From the NCBI GenBank assembly GCA_017439085.1, contig JAFRTU010000013.1, forward strand, positions 28,397 to 92,396: a stretch of DNA of 64,000 bases, given 5' to 3'. The notes beneath the pieces were generated by a model. That model did not search any database and was not told the origin of the DNA. It was given only the letters and a program-made list of their open reading frames with translations. Shown here one piece after another: positions 17,368-25,705 of the stretch. A program made the translations under genes and the position numbers. This DNA is from Clostridia bacterium. GTDB taxonomy: Bacteria > Bacillota > Clostridia > Christensenellales > Christensenellaceae. Within the stretch, counting starts at the first letter, position 1, and every line of letters begins with the position of its first letter.

Positions 17368-18711
17368 ATGGGAAGATTATTTGGTACTGACGGGATAAGA
17401 GGGATAGCGAACAAGGATCTGACATGTGAGATAGCTTTCAAGCTTGGCCAGGTCTGTGCGCTTGAATTCAATAAGTCCAGACACAGGGCCGAGATACTTA
17501 TCGGTAAGGATACAAGAGTGTCGGGAGACATGCTGGAGAGCGCCATAGCTGCAGGTATAGCATCTGCAGGAGGTATTGCAAAGATCATAGGTATCATACC
17601 CACTCCCGGAGTCGCATATCTGACAAGGCTCTACGGAGCAGATGCCGGCATAGTGATAAGCGCATCCCACAATTCAGTCGAATATAACGGACTCAAGGTC
17701 TTCAATTCGGAGGGCTACAAGCTTGCAGATGAGCTTGAGGACGAGATAGAGAAGATGATCCTTTCCGGAGAAAGACAGGAGCTCCCTGTAGGTCCGGATG
17801 TTGGCAGGAGCGAGTTCGAAGAGGACGCTAAAAGGGATTATATAGATTTCCTCGTATCCACTGTAGACTACAGGCTCGATGGCATGAAGATAGTTCTCGA
17901 CGCTGCTAACGGCGCTGCTTCTGCAATTGCTCCTGCAGTCTTTTCGAGACTCGGAGCAGATGTGGTCTGCACCGGGTGTGAGCCTGATGGGAACAACATT
18001 AACCTGAACTGCGGTTCGACACATCCTGAAGATCTACAGAAGAAGGTCATAAGCGAACATGCTGACATTGGCCTTGCCTTTGACGGTGACGCTGACAGGC
18101 TCATAGCAGTGGATGATAAGGGAAGGCTCGTGGACGGAGACCGAGTCATGGGGATCTGTTCCAGATTCATGAAGGAACACGGACTCCTGAAACAGGATAC
18201 GCTCGTGGTGACAGTCATGAGTAACCTGGGCCTCAAGCTTTTCCTGAAAGAGAACGGCATAAGGTATGCCGAGACTGCAGTGGGAGACAGGTATGTCCTG
18301 GAAGAGATGAGAAAGTCCGGTTACAATCTCGGTGGAGAACAGTCCGGACATGTCATAGCTCTTGACAGGAATACCACCGGAGACGGAGTCATGACGGCAC
18401 TTCTGCTCCTAAATGTCGTAAAGAAAGAGGGGAAGGCCTTAAGCGAACTGGCAGATATGATCCCGATACTCCCCCAGATACTGGTGAATGTCAGACTTCC
18501 GAAAGAAGTGGAATACGATCTTAAGGGGGACAGAGAGCTGTGGGACAGAGTCGAGGCCATTGAGAAGGAAATGGAAGGAAGGGGCAGAGTCCTCATAAGA
18601 AAATCAGGTACCGAGCCTCTTATAAGGATAATGATAGAAGGAGAAGACCAGGAAGATATAGATGCCAAAGCTCATGAATTGGCAGACATAATCTCAGTAA
18701 AGACGAAGTAA
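17368..18711 (+). CDS. glmM: Phosphoglucosamine mutase
   Basis: 447 residues, the standard length. It begins MGRLFGTDGIRGIAN, has the phosphoserine loop VISASHNSVEYNG near residue 100, the metal-binding AFDGDADR, the sugar-binding GGEQSGH, and the phosphate-binding RKSGTEP near the end. It converts glucosamine-6-phosphate to glucosamine-1-phosphate for UDP-GlcNAc and cell-wall synthesis. It sits 3 bases after trxB and 40 before glmS, putting two consecutive pathway steps together. Confidence 0.97.
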   Translation: MGRLFGTDGIRGIANKDLTCEIAFKLGQVCALEFNKSRHRAEILIGKDTRVSGDMLESAIAAGIASAGGIAKIIGIIPTPGVAYLTRLYGADAGIVISASHNSVEYNGLKVFNSEGYKLADELEDEIEKMILSGERQELPVGPDVGRSEFEEDAKRDYIDFLVSTVDYRLDGMKIVLDAANGAASAIAPAVFSRLGADVVCTGCEPDGNNINLNCGSTHPEDLQKKVISEHADIGLAFDGDADRLIAVDDKGRLVDGDRVMGICSRFMKEHGLLKQDTLVVTVMSNLGLKLFLKENGIRYAETAVGDRYVLEEMRKSGYNLGGEQSGHVIALDRNTTGDGVMTALLLLNVVKKEGKALSELADMIPILPQILVNVRLPKEVEYDLKGDRELWDRVEAIEKEMEGRGRVLIRKSGTEPLIRIMIEGEDQEDIDAKAHELADIISVKTK

Positions 18712-18751
18712 ATCATTTCCCATAGCGGGGAGAAAGGATTTAATACGGAAC

Positions 18752-20584
18752 ATGTGTGGAATAGTCGGATATGTCGGAAAAAGGGATCTTATTCCCGTCC
18801 TCGTGGGAGGACTCAGGAAACTCGAATACAGAGGATATGACAGTGCAGGAGTGGCCTTTCTCAAGGATGACCGCCTGAACGTAGTGAAGTGCAAGGGTAG
18901 GCTCACCAATCTTGAGGAGAAGCTCGGCGGGGTATCGGTAGAAGGCTCCATAGGCATAGGACATACAAGATGGGCGACTCATGGAGAACCATCCGATATA
19001 AATGCACATCCCCAGACGAATGCCGTCGGAGATCTTGCAGTCGTACATAACGGAATAATCGAGAACTTCAGACAACTCAAGAGCTGGCTCCAGGCTAAGG
19101 GCATCAGATTCGTGTCTGAGACAGATACTGAAGTCATAGCACATCTCGTTAACTACTATTATGAGGGAGACCTTAGAAGCGCAGTGCTGAAGGCGGTAAA
19201 GATGCTTGAAGGATCATATGCCATCGGAGTCATATGCCTTAACGAACCGGACAGGATAATCGGAGCAAAAAAGGACAGCCCGCTCATAATCGGACTGGGA
19301 AAAGGAGAGAACATCCTCGCTTCCGACTTTCCCGCACTTCTCGAATATACAAAGGAAGTTTACATTCTTGAAGACAATGAAGTCGCAGAGATCACGGAGA
19401 ACAGCATAGAAGTTTTCGACACACTCGGAAACAGAGTGGAGAAGGAAGTCTTCAAAGTCGACTGGAATCTGGACCAGGCTGAAAAGGGCGGCTGGGAGCA
19501 CTTCATGATAAAGGAGATACATGAGCAGCCCGTTGCTATGCATGACACACTCATGGCAAGGCTCCATGATGACAGGATAGATCTATCGGAGATCAATCTC
19601 AACGAAGAGATAATCAGGTCCATTACTGGAATAAAGATAGTTGCCTGCGGAAGTGCTTATCATGCCGGAGTACTGGGAAAATATGTCATAGAGAACATAG
19701 GAAGGATACCGGTAGACGTGGACATAGCGTCTGAATTCCGCTACAGGATGCCATCTCCGATACTTTCCGAGAACGAACTGTTCATCGTCATAAGCCAATC
19801 TGGAGAAACTGCCGACACCATAGCCGCGCTCAGAGAGGCGCATAAGAAAGGTGCGAAGGTGATCGCGATCACGAACGTCAAGGGCAGCACGGTATCCAGG
19901 GAAGCTGATTTCACCATGCACACCCAGGCAGGTATAGAGGTTGCAGTCGCAACGTCCAAAGGGTACCTTACACAGGTTCTCTGTCTCTATATGATAGCCG
20001 CAGAGATAGGAAGGATCAGAAAGACCATAACCGAGGAGGAGTATTCCGCCTTTATCGATAACCTCAAGAGGATCCCTGACTGCCTGAGGGAGATACTGAA
20101 GGAAAAGGGGCAGATTCAGCAGCTCGCTGCCAGCCGTTTCAGCGATGTCCATGAATTCTTCATTGGAAGGGGAATGGATTATGCACTCATGATGGAAGGT
20201 TCTCTTAAGCTTAAGGAGCTTTCATATATCCACTCTGAAACATATGCTGCAGGAGAACTGAAGCACGGGCCCATAGCTCTCATAGAGGACAACACACTTG
20301 TCATGGTGCTTGCGACCCAGGAAGCTTTGATAGACAAGGTCGTGAGCAATATCAGAGAAGTCAAGGCAAGGGGAGCATTCGTGGTCGCAATGACCATGAA
20401 CAGATATGCAGAGAAATTCGAACATGACTCGGATCTCATAATCCGCCTGCCTGATATAGATGATATGTTTGCACCGATACTTGCAGCTGTCCCGTATCAG
20501 TTGTACGGATACTACACCGCAGTAAACAAGGGCTGCGATGTGGACAAACCGAGGAACCTCGCAAAGTCTGTCACGGTGGAATAA
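18752..20584 (+). CDS. glmS: Glutamine-fructose-6-phosphate aminotransferase
   Basis: 610 residues. Met is followed by Cys2, the N-terminal nucleophile of the glutaminase half (MCGIVGYVG), with TRWATHG and HNGIIENF. Two SIS domains follow: SQSGETADT and the C-terminal half ending KPRNLAKSVTVE, the invariant tail. It makes glucosamine-6-phosphate from fructose-6-phosphate and glutamine. The 40-base gap after glmM is too short for a glmS ribozyme, so control must differ from Bacillus. A strong terminator follows. Confidence 0.97.
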   Translation: MCGIVGYVGKRDLIPVLVGGLRKLEYRGYDSAGVAFLKDDRLNVVKCKGRLTNLEEKLGGVSVEGSIGIGHTRWATHGEPSDINAHPQTNAVGDLAVVHNGIIENFRQLKSWLQAKGIRFVSETDTEVIAHLVNYYYEGDLRSAVLKAVKMLEGSYAIGVICLNEPDRIIGAKKDSPLIIGLGKGENILASDFPALLEYTKEVYILEDNEVAEITENSIEVFDTLGNRVEKEVFKVDWNLDQAEKGGWEHFMIKEIHEQPVAMHDTLMARLHDDRIDLSEINLNEEIIRSITGIKIVACGSAYHAGVLGKYVIENIGRIPVDVDIASEFRYRMPSPILSENELFIVISQSGETADTIAALREAHKKGAKVIAITNVKGSTVSREADFTMHTQAGIEVAVATSKGYLTQVLCLYMIAAEIGRIRKTITEEEYSAFIDNLKRIPDCLREILKEKGQIQQLAASRFSDVHEFFIGRGMDYALMMEGSLKLKELSYIHSETYAAGELKHGPIALIEDNTLVMVLATQEALIDKVVSNIREVKARGAFVVAMTMNRYAEKFEHDSDLIIRLPDIDDMFAPILAAVPYQLYGYYTAVNKGCDVDKPRNLAKSVTVE

Positions 20585-20590
20585 ACCGAA

Positions 20591-20622
20591 AAATATCCCG
20601 GACCATAACGTCCGGGATATTT
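20591..20622. terminator. Bidirectional terminator after glmS
   Basis: Perfect 13-bp stem (20591-20603 with 20610-20622), loop CATAAC, AAATAT and ATATTT ends. It separates glmS from the convergent MFS gene. Confidence 0.9.
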
Positions 20623-20639
20623 AATATGATCATCATGGA

Positions 20640-21875
20640 TCAGACCGCAAGCTCGGTCTTTTTCTTTTTGGTGGAGATCATAAGACCTATCGATGATATA
20701 ACTGCACATCCTATGAGAACGAGCCATGAGAGCCTGTACGATCCCGTCGAATCGAATATGGACCCCATGAAAGGATTAGACAGAGCAGCACCGAGAGTCG
20801 TTGCCATGGTGAACTTGCTCAGGATAGTGGAGAAATTCAGATTTCCGAAGACTATTGAGACATACATATTTACCGCTATGCTGTAGCTTGCGCATATAAC
20901 CCCGAGAAGGAAAACGTGTATCCAGGCAATGGCGGGGATATGTATGAAAAGCGCAAGTACCATTGCAGCTATACAGCTGATGCTGAGGATGATCCCGCCT
21001 TTCTTCAGGCCTACCTTGTCAAGAAGGTTTCCTATGAAGACTTTATTGAATGCCACGGATATCTGGAAGAAGGAATGCAGTGTAGTCACGAGAACGGTGG
21101 GATAACCGCAGTCTGACAGATATGCATTGAGGTGTGACGAAGGTCCTCCGCACGTCATTGAAAAGAAGAAGAAAGATATCAGCAATATGAAGTATACCGG
21201 CATCTTTCTGGCGTCAGAGAGCAGCACACCTCTGTAACTCACTTCCTGACCGGCGGTGTCTTCCTTCCTGTTTTCGGTATATGGCATGAGCCCCATGTCT
21301 TCAGGCTTTTCCTTTACCAGAAACAGGACAATTGGTACCAGAGTGATCACTCCGATTATTCCCGGAATAATGTAACAGAGCCTCCATCCGATCTTATCCA
21401 TCAGGTTACCGATAACGGAGATGGTGATGGCACCTCCTATGTTGCTTCCGCAGTAGGAGATACCGATCGCAAGGCCTTTCTTGTCCTTGAACCAGTAATT
21501 CATGAGAGTTCCTATGAGAAAGAAAGATATACCATTGCTGAGAAGACCGTAGAGGATCCCGATTATATAAAAATGAATGAGACTGGTGGCAAACCCGAAA
21601 CAGACCGTGAGCAGGGAGAGCCCTATACCGCAGACCAGCATTATCTTCTTGATGCCGAACTTCGGGATGGCTCTTGCGAAGACCGGAGTCATCAGCACGC
21701 TCACGAATGTGAGTATAGTACGGTGCAGTGTAAAGCTTCCTCTCTGGAATCCCAGATCCTGACAGACCGGCTTTATGTACAGGCCGGCAGTGTTGGACAG
21801 CATTCCCATCCCGAATCCGAGATACAGGGCGGATGCCAGTACTATCACCCAGCCATAGTGGATTTTTTTCTTCAT
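20640..21875 (-). CDS. MFS transporter, OFA (oxalate/formate antiporter)-like
   Basis: 411 residues from MKKKIHYGWVIV at 21875, which has GAGG upstream; an in-frame ATG 45 bases upstream lacks a site. About 12 membrane helices. The KxHYGWVIVL start and paired halves joined by a charged loop (about residues 190-215) resemble the OFA and monocarboxylate-carrier groups. The substrate is probably an organic anion but cannot be named. It is a single gene, its start 50 bases downstream of tRNA-Ser on the same strand, so read-through from the strong tRNA promoter may help express it. Confidence 0.85.
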   Translation of the reverse strand: MKKKIHYGWVIVLASALYLGFGMGMLSNTAGLYIKPVCQDLGFQRGSFTLHRTILTFVSVLMTPVFARAIPKFGIKKIMLVCGIGLSLLTVCFGFATSLIHFYIIGILYGLLSNGISFFLIGTLMNYWFKDKKGLAIGISYCGSNIGGAITISVIGNLMDKIGWRLCYIIPGIIGVITLVPIVLFLVKEKPEDMGLMPYTENRKEDTAGQEVSYRGVLLSDARKMPVYFILLISFFFFSMTCGGPSSHLNAYLSDCGYPTVLVTTLHSFFQISVAFNKVFIGNLLDKVGLKKGGIILSISCIAAMVLALFIHIPAIAWIHVFLLGVICASYSIAVNMYVSIVFGNLNFSTILSKFTMATTLGAALSNPFMGSIFDSTGSYRLSWLVLIGCAVISSIGLMISTKKKKTELAV

Positions 21876-21925
21876 GACAGACCTCGCAAAAAAAAGGGAA
21901 CAATACAGTAAACGTATCATTCCCG

Positions 21926-22016
21926 TGGCGGAGAGTTGGGGATTTGAACCCCAGTTACGCTATTAACGTAAACACGATTTCCAATCGTGCGCCTTCAGCC
22001 GCTCAGCCAACTCTCC
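21926..22016 (-). tRNA. tRNA-Ser (anticodon GGA)
   Basis: 91 bases with encoded CCA. Acceptor GGAGAGT pairs with ACTCTCC, the anticodon stem CACGA/TCGTG holds loop TTGGAAA (anticodon GGA, codons UCC and UCU), and a long variable arm of the serine class is present. The T loop is TTCAAAT. Confidence 0.97.
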
Positions 22017-22041
22017 ATAAACAATCTCGCACTGTTTAAAT

Positions 22042-22070
22042 ATTATAATAGCAGGATACAGCAGTGTCAA
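22042..22070 (-). promoter_or_regulatory. Consensus promoter of tRNA-Ser
   Basis: On the - strand: TTGACA (22065-22070), exactly 17 bases, TATAAT (22042-22047), a perfect match to the sigma-A consensus, 26 bases before the tRNA. Confidence 0.92.
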
Positions 22071-22191
22071 GGTTGGGAAAACGACTAAAAAAGGTCTCTT
22101 TTCAGCTGTTTCCTGTAACGCACTGACACATGTTTTCGCTCCTTAGTTCATAATTTTTTTACAGGCCCCGTGATGGTGCTTTGGTATAATC

Positions 22192-22200
22192 AAAAATAGA
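22192..22200 (+). promoter_or_regulatory. Extended -10 promoter element of the Gld-type ABC operon
   Basis: TGG-TATAAT 31 bases before the ABC ATPase start, with no clear -35 box, as expected of extended -10 promoters. Confidence 0.5.
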
Positions 22201-22231
22201 TAATCATGCAAAGGTCGGGCCCTGAAGAGTC

Positions 22232-23161
22232 ATGCTGAACGTAAAAGATCTAAGGAAATACTACGGAAAAACTACCGCATTAAGCGGTATTTCTTTTCAT
22301 ATTTCCAAAAACGAGACCACAGCGTTCTTCGGACCGGACGGTTCCGGAAAGACCACACTTCTGGACATACTTTCAGGATATCTCCTCAGGTACAGGGGTC
22401 TTGTGGAGTATACGGGTTTCAGAGATCAGGAGCCCGGGACCTACAGCAAGAAGGCTTCTTACATCCCTGCGAAGACCGTGCTTTACCAGGAGATGAAGGC
22501 ATCAGACTATCTGGAGTACATATACGGGATCAACAGAGGCAAGAGGAACCTGAACTCTGAGATCAGGAAGATGTCTGAACTTGAAGAGACGGGGATAACT
22601 TCTTTCCTGGGGAGGGAGATCTCGGATCTGAACCTTCTCGAGAAGAAGGAGATGATGATAGCTGCGGAGCTGCTGGCAAGGCCCTCGGTACTTCTGATAG
22701 ATGATCCTTTTGAAGGACTCAGGAGTGATGAGATAGACAGGATGTCCCTGTTTCTGAGATCCATACAGGATAAGACAACTCTCATAATGGCTTCGGACAG
22801 ACTGATGGGATTCTCGGATCTGTGCAGGCAGACCATAGTACTCAACAAGGGGAAGATCGTTTCATCAAAGGACGAGAACCTCTTCATGCACAGGAAACAT
22901 ACCAATTCCATACGCCTCAAGGTTTTCAGTTCACCCGAGGATATCCGCTCTGCCTTTCAATTCGTGCCGGGCATAGGAGAGATAGACTTTCAGATGAGTT
23001 CCGAGAGGAACCTTCTTGAAGTCGTTCTTTATGTGGATACTGAGGATGACATCAGACGTGAGATATGGAACGCGGCAGTCAATTTCAACATTCCGATATA
23101 TGAGATGAGGACCATGCAGGTATCCCCTGAGGAACTGTATCTCCAGATGACCGGAAACTGA
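22232..23161 (+). CDS. ABC transporter ATPase, GldA-like, with degenerate motifs
   Basis: 309 residues. The Walker A loop FGPDGSGKTT (34-42) is intact, but other ATPase elements are altered: the LSGGQ signature is replaced by DLNLLEKKEM, Walker B is VLLIDDP with Asp for the catalytic Glu, the H-loop reads MASDRL without His, and the Q-loop has no clear Gln. A C-terminal extension (about 220-309) matches GldA-type ATPases. It may bind ATP but hydrolyse it slowly (inference). It heads an operon with the permease and the GldG-like protein. No obvious ribosome site precedes the ATG. Confidence 0.85.
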   Translation: MLNVKDLRKYYGKTTALSGISFHISKNETTAFFGPDGSGKTTLLDILSGYLLRYRGLVEYTGFRDQEPGTYSKKASYIPAKTVLYQEMKASDYLEYIYGINRGKRNLNSEIRKMSELEETGITSFLGREISDLNLLEKKEMMIAAELLARPSVLLIDDPFEGLRSDEIDRMSLFLRSIQDKTTLIMASDRLMGFSDLCRQTIVLNKGKIVSSKDENLFMHRKHTNSIRLKVFSSPEDIRSAFQFVPGIGEIDFQMSSERNLLEVVLYVDTEDDIRREIWNAAVNFNIPIYEMRTMQVSPEELYLQMTGN

Positions 23162-23171
23162 GGAGGGCAGG

Positions 23172-23879
23172 ATGAAAGCACTTGTAAAACGCAATCTCAA
23201 AGCCTATGCCTCAGTGATGCTGCTCTACATATTTGCTGCGTTCCTGGTATTCTATATCGGGATAAATATCTGGGAAAACTACTTTACCGAATCCAGCGAC
23301 CACATGATGAAGATCTATTCCGATATGGCGAATATCCTGGTCTTATTCATACCGTTGCTCACCATGGGGAGCTTTACTCTAGAAAAGGCGGGAGGGACAG
23401 ACAGAATACTGTTTACATCCTCTCTAAATATGCCGCTCATAGTATTGGGAAAGTATCTTGCAGCCTTTACGGCTTTTTCAGCGGTGATGCTGGCTGCTCT
23501 TATAATCCCTTCGGTAATACTCATGATGTCAGGCGTCTATTTTGCAGAAGTCCTGTCCATGATCATCGGAGAACTGCTTATAGGGTCGGCTGTTATAGCC
23601 TTTGGTCTCTTCATATCATCCCTGTCTTCACATGAATACAGGGCATTCGTAGTGACCGTGGCAGGTCTTTTCGGTTGGTGGGTGATAGATACGCTGATGC
23701 ACAATGTTTCCAGTCAGGCATTCAAATGGGTCCTCAACGGGGTCTCCATCTTTGATAAATACCAGCTTTTCTCAAACGGATTCATATCACTTTCCGCGGT
23801 ATTCTTCCTTCTGAGCGTTACTGCTCTGTTTTTATTGTTTGCAGTCCAGTCACTGCTGATATGGAGGAGGAAAAGATGA
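23172..23879 (+). CDS. ABC-2-type permease, GldF-like
   Basis: 235 residues with about six membrane helices, starting MKALVKRNLKAYASVMLLYI. The spacing of helices and the MGSFTLEKAGGTDRILFTS cytoplasmic loop after helix 2 match ABC-2 permeases of the GldF/NosY group. Ten bases separate it from the ATPase gene, and it overlaps the next gene by four bases. Substrate is unknown. Confidence 0.85.
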   Translation: MKALVKRNLKAYASVMLLYIFAAFLVFYIGINIWENYFTESSDHMMKIYSDMANILVLFIPLLTMGSFTLEKAGGTDRILFTSSLNMPLIVLGKYLAAFTAFSAVMLAALIIPSVILMMSGVYFAEVLSMIIGELLIGSAVIAFGLFISSLSSHEYRAFVVTVAGLFGWWVIDTLMHNVSSQAFKWVLNGVSIFDKYQLFSNGFISLSAVFFLLSVTALFLLFAVQSLLIWRRKR

Positions 23880-25261
23880 AGAAACTCATTTCAAGGATCG
23901 ACAATACGGTATTCATCTTTCTGATAGTGATCCTTCTCATTGTGGCAAACATTATAGTCTCCTCAGTTGAGACCGGACTTGGAACTAAACTTGATATTAC
24001 CAGAAACGGCATCTATTCCCTGTCAGGTAAGACAAGGGATATACTCGGGGGGCTTACGGAGAACATTCAGATCTCGAGTATCTGTAAGAGCGGTCAGGAA
24101 GATATAAGGATCAGAGAACTTCTGAACAAATATGCGTCAGCATCTCCGTTCGTTTCCTATAAAAGACTGACAGGGGAGAGCCAGCTCCCAAACTGGTTCA
24201 CATATCCGGATGAATCCAATTCAGCGGTGATAATCTCAGACTCATACGGGTCTATGTACAGGGTATATTCATACAATGATCTGTATGAATTCTCCGATAA
24301 TGGAGAGAAGACCGTTTTCAGAGGAGAATCCAAGATCACCTCAGCCATACAGAACATCACAAGAGGTGCTTTCTCGACTGTTTATGTGACTTCCGGGCAT
24401 GGAGAGACCCCGTTAAAGGAACTGGGCAGGTTTTCACGTCTTTTGAAAAACCTGAACTTCGAAGTGGTCTCAGTTGATCTGTCATCAACGGAACTCAAGT
24501 TGAATCCGAGGACGGTTCTTCTTGTTATGATCTCTCCGAAGGCTGATCTTGAGGAGAGTGAGTATGAGGCCGTGATGGATTTTTCAGAGGCCGGAGGGAA
24601 CATAGTCCTTTTCATGGACAGAGCAACGTTCAATATAGGACAGGGGAAGCTTCAGAAGTATCAGACAGAACTTCCGTTACTGTCAACGCTCATGGAATCT
24701 TTCGGGCTTGGTATCGGTAAGAACATCATATATACGGATAACATCTCCAGGATCAATCTCAGAAGATCTTCTCTCATGGTCAAAAACATCTACTCTGATC
24801 GCAGCGTGATAATCAGCGAAGCAGCGGAAGTCCTGATCATGGGAAAGGAAGACATAGAGTTCAAATCCATACTCACTACTTTTGATGATTGCTGTGAGAT
24901 CAGCGTGGAGGATATGGAGAACAAGGTCCTTCAGACAAAGGAGATGCGTGCCTTCAATACAGGCGTCATTGCAAAGTCCGGTAATTCGAGACTCTGTGTC
25001 ATATCCGATTCCACGTGTATAAGCGATGACGCTCTCATCATCGAAGGAAACGCAACGTTCGTAAAAGACCTTACGGAGGATATGATGCCAAACTACATGA
25101 ATAATGAAATTGGAGAAAAATCCCTGTTTGTGAAACCTGCTGATCAGCGTGTGAGGGATGTACTTTCATATGTCCTTCTGATCCTTATAACCGCAATTTC
25201 GGGCGGGATAATCTATGTTGGGATAAGGATCAACGGCAAAAAAGAAAAGGTCGAGAGATAG
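23876..25261 (+). CDS. GldG-like ABC-associated extracytoplasmic protein
   Basis: 461 residues from ATG 23876, which follows GGAGGAGG and overlaps the permease stop (ATGA). An N-terminal membrane helix (about 12-32), a large external region with the ABC_transp_aux look (YVTSGHGETPLKELGRFSR near 175 and VVSVDLSS), and a C-terminal helix (about 430-455). In Bacteroidota GldA/F/G form a complex needed for gliding; in Bacillota the same set has no settled role. It probably works with the ATPase and permease above. Confidence 0.83.
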   Translation: MKKLISRIDNTVFIFLIVILLIVANIIVSSVETGLGTKLDITRNGIYSLSGKTRDILGGLTENIQISSICKSGQEDIRIRELLNKYASASPFVSYKRLTGESQLPNWFTYPDESNSAVIISDSYGSMYRVYSYNDLYEFSDNGEKTVFRGESKITSAIQNITRGAFSTVYVTSGHGETPLKELGRFSRLLKNLNFEVVSVDLSSTELKLNPRTVLLVMISPKADLEESEYEAVMDFSEAGGNIVLFMDRATFNIGQGKLQKYQTELPLLSTLMESFGLGIGKNIIYTDNISRINLRRSSLMVKNIYSDRSVIISEAAEVLIMGKEDIEFKSILTTFDDCCEISVEDMENKVLQTKEMRAFNTGVIAKSGNSRLCVISDSTCISDDALIIEGNATFVKDLTEDMMPNYMNNEIGEKSLFVKPADQRVRDVLSYVLLILITAISGGIIYVGIRINGKKEKVER

Positions 25262-25411
25262 CATGTTTTTTATGCATTTTCCCAAATGAAATTTTTTGCA
25301 AGTTAAGGCTAGCATAGCTTTTCTGAAGAATAAAGGAAGTGAAGGAATTATTCATTCATTTCCGTTTTTTTTCATAATTTGTTCATAACCTTTCATCTTT
25401 TAGGAGCCAAA

Positions 25412-25492
25412 ATGTTGATAATGTTGATAAATATGTTGACTAATCCACAAAAAGAATCCCTAAATCATGGGAAATCTGAGGCTCATTGTTGA
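25412..25492 (+). CDS. Possible 26-residue leader or small protein
   Basis: ATG at 25412 is preceded by AGGAG at a good spacing (25402-25406). The peptide would begin MLIMLINMLTNP and end KSEAHC. It overlaps the TGTTGATAA repeats, so its sequence may simply follow the repeat. No homology can be claimed. It could be a leader peptide, a small protein or chance. Confidence 0.2.
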   Translation: MLIMLINMLTNPQKESLNHGKSEAHC

Positions 25493-25530
25493 TAACTGAT
25501 GAGAACGGGGAAAGGCGGACCCTCTCAAAA

Positions 25531-25616
25531 CGGGATGAAATTATGCATTTTTCATATTGCGTAAAGCCGAAAAAACGGACTGCATAAATATGAAAAAACG
25601 TGCATATAATTTCCCG
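25531..25616. repeat. Long imperfect inverted repeat
   Basis: CGGG...AAATTATGCA...TTTTTCATATT (25531-25558) pairs with ATATGAAAAAA...TGCATATAATTT...CCCG (25588-25616). A small hairpin CCG-A6-CGG (25567-25578) is in the loop. It could be a structured RNA, a cruciform or the remnant of a small mobile repeat. Confidence 0.5.
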
Positions 25617-25705
25617 CAAGGATGCATGAAACACAGATGCGGGTGAATATTCGAACCCAAATATTCCGAGGGTATAGTATAATTAGTCATGTTGGAGAAA
25701 TGATC

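Larger units (their letters stand above)
25262..25705. other. AT-rich intergenic region with repeats and a large imperfect inverted repeat
   Basis: 444 bases without an evident conserved gene. Four copies of TGTTGATAA or a close variant lie at 25413-25421, 25422-25430, 25434-25442 and 25487-25495. TAATCCACA (25441-25449) is one base from a DnaA box. A possible 26-codon reading frame is at 25412-25492. A long imperfect inverted repeat spans 25531-25616. A TATAAT box for the downstream kinase is at 25678-25683. The region ends the Gld operon but has no classical terminator. Confidence 0.6.

Noticed and set aside
18712..18751. Possible glmS ribozyme before glmS
   Set aside because: Only 40 bases are available between glmM and glmS and no ribozyme core is present.
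25413..25495. Replication origin
   Set aside because: Only one near-match to a DnaA box and no dnaA, dnaN or other origin-linked genes.
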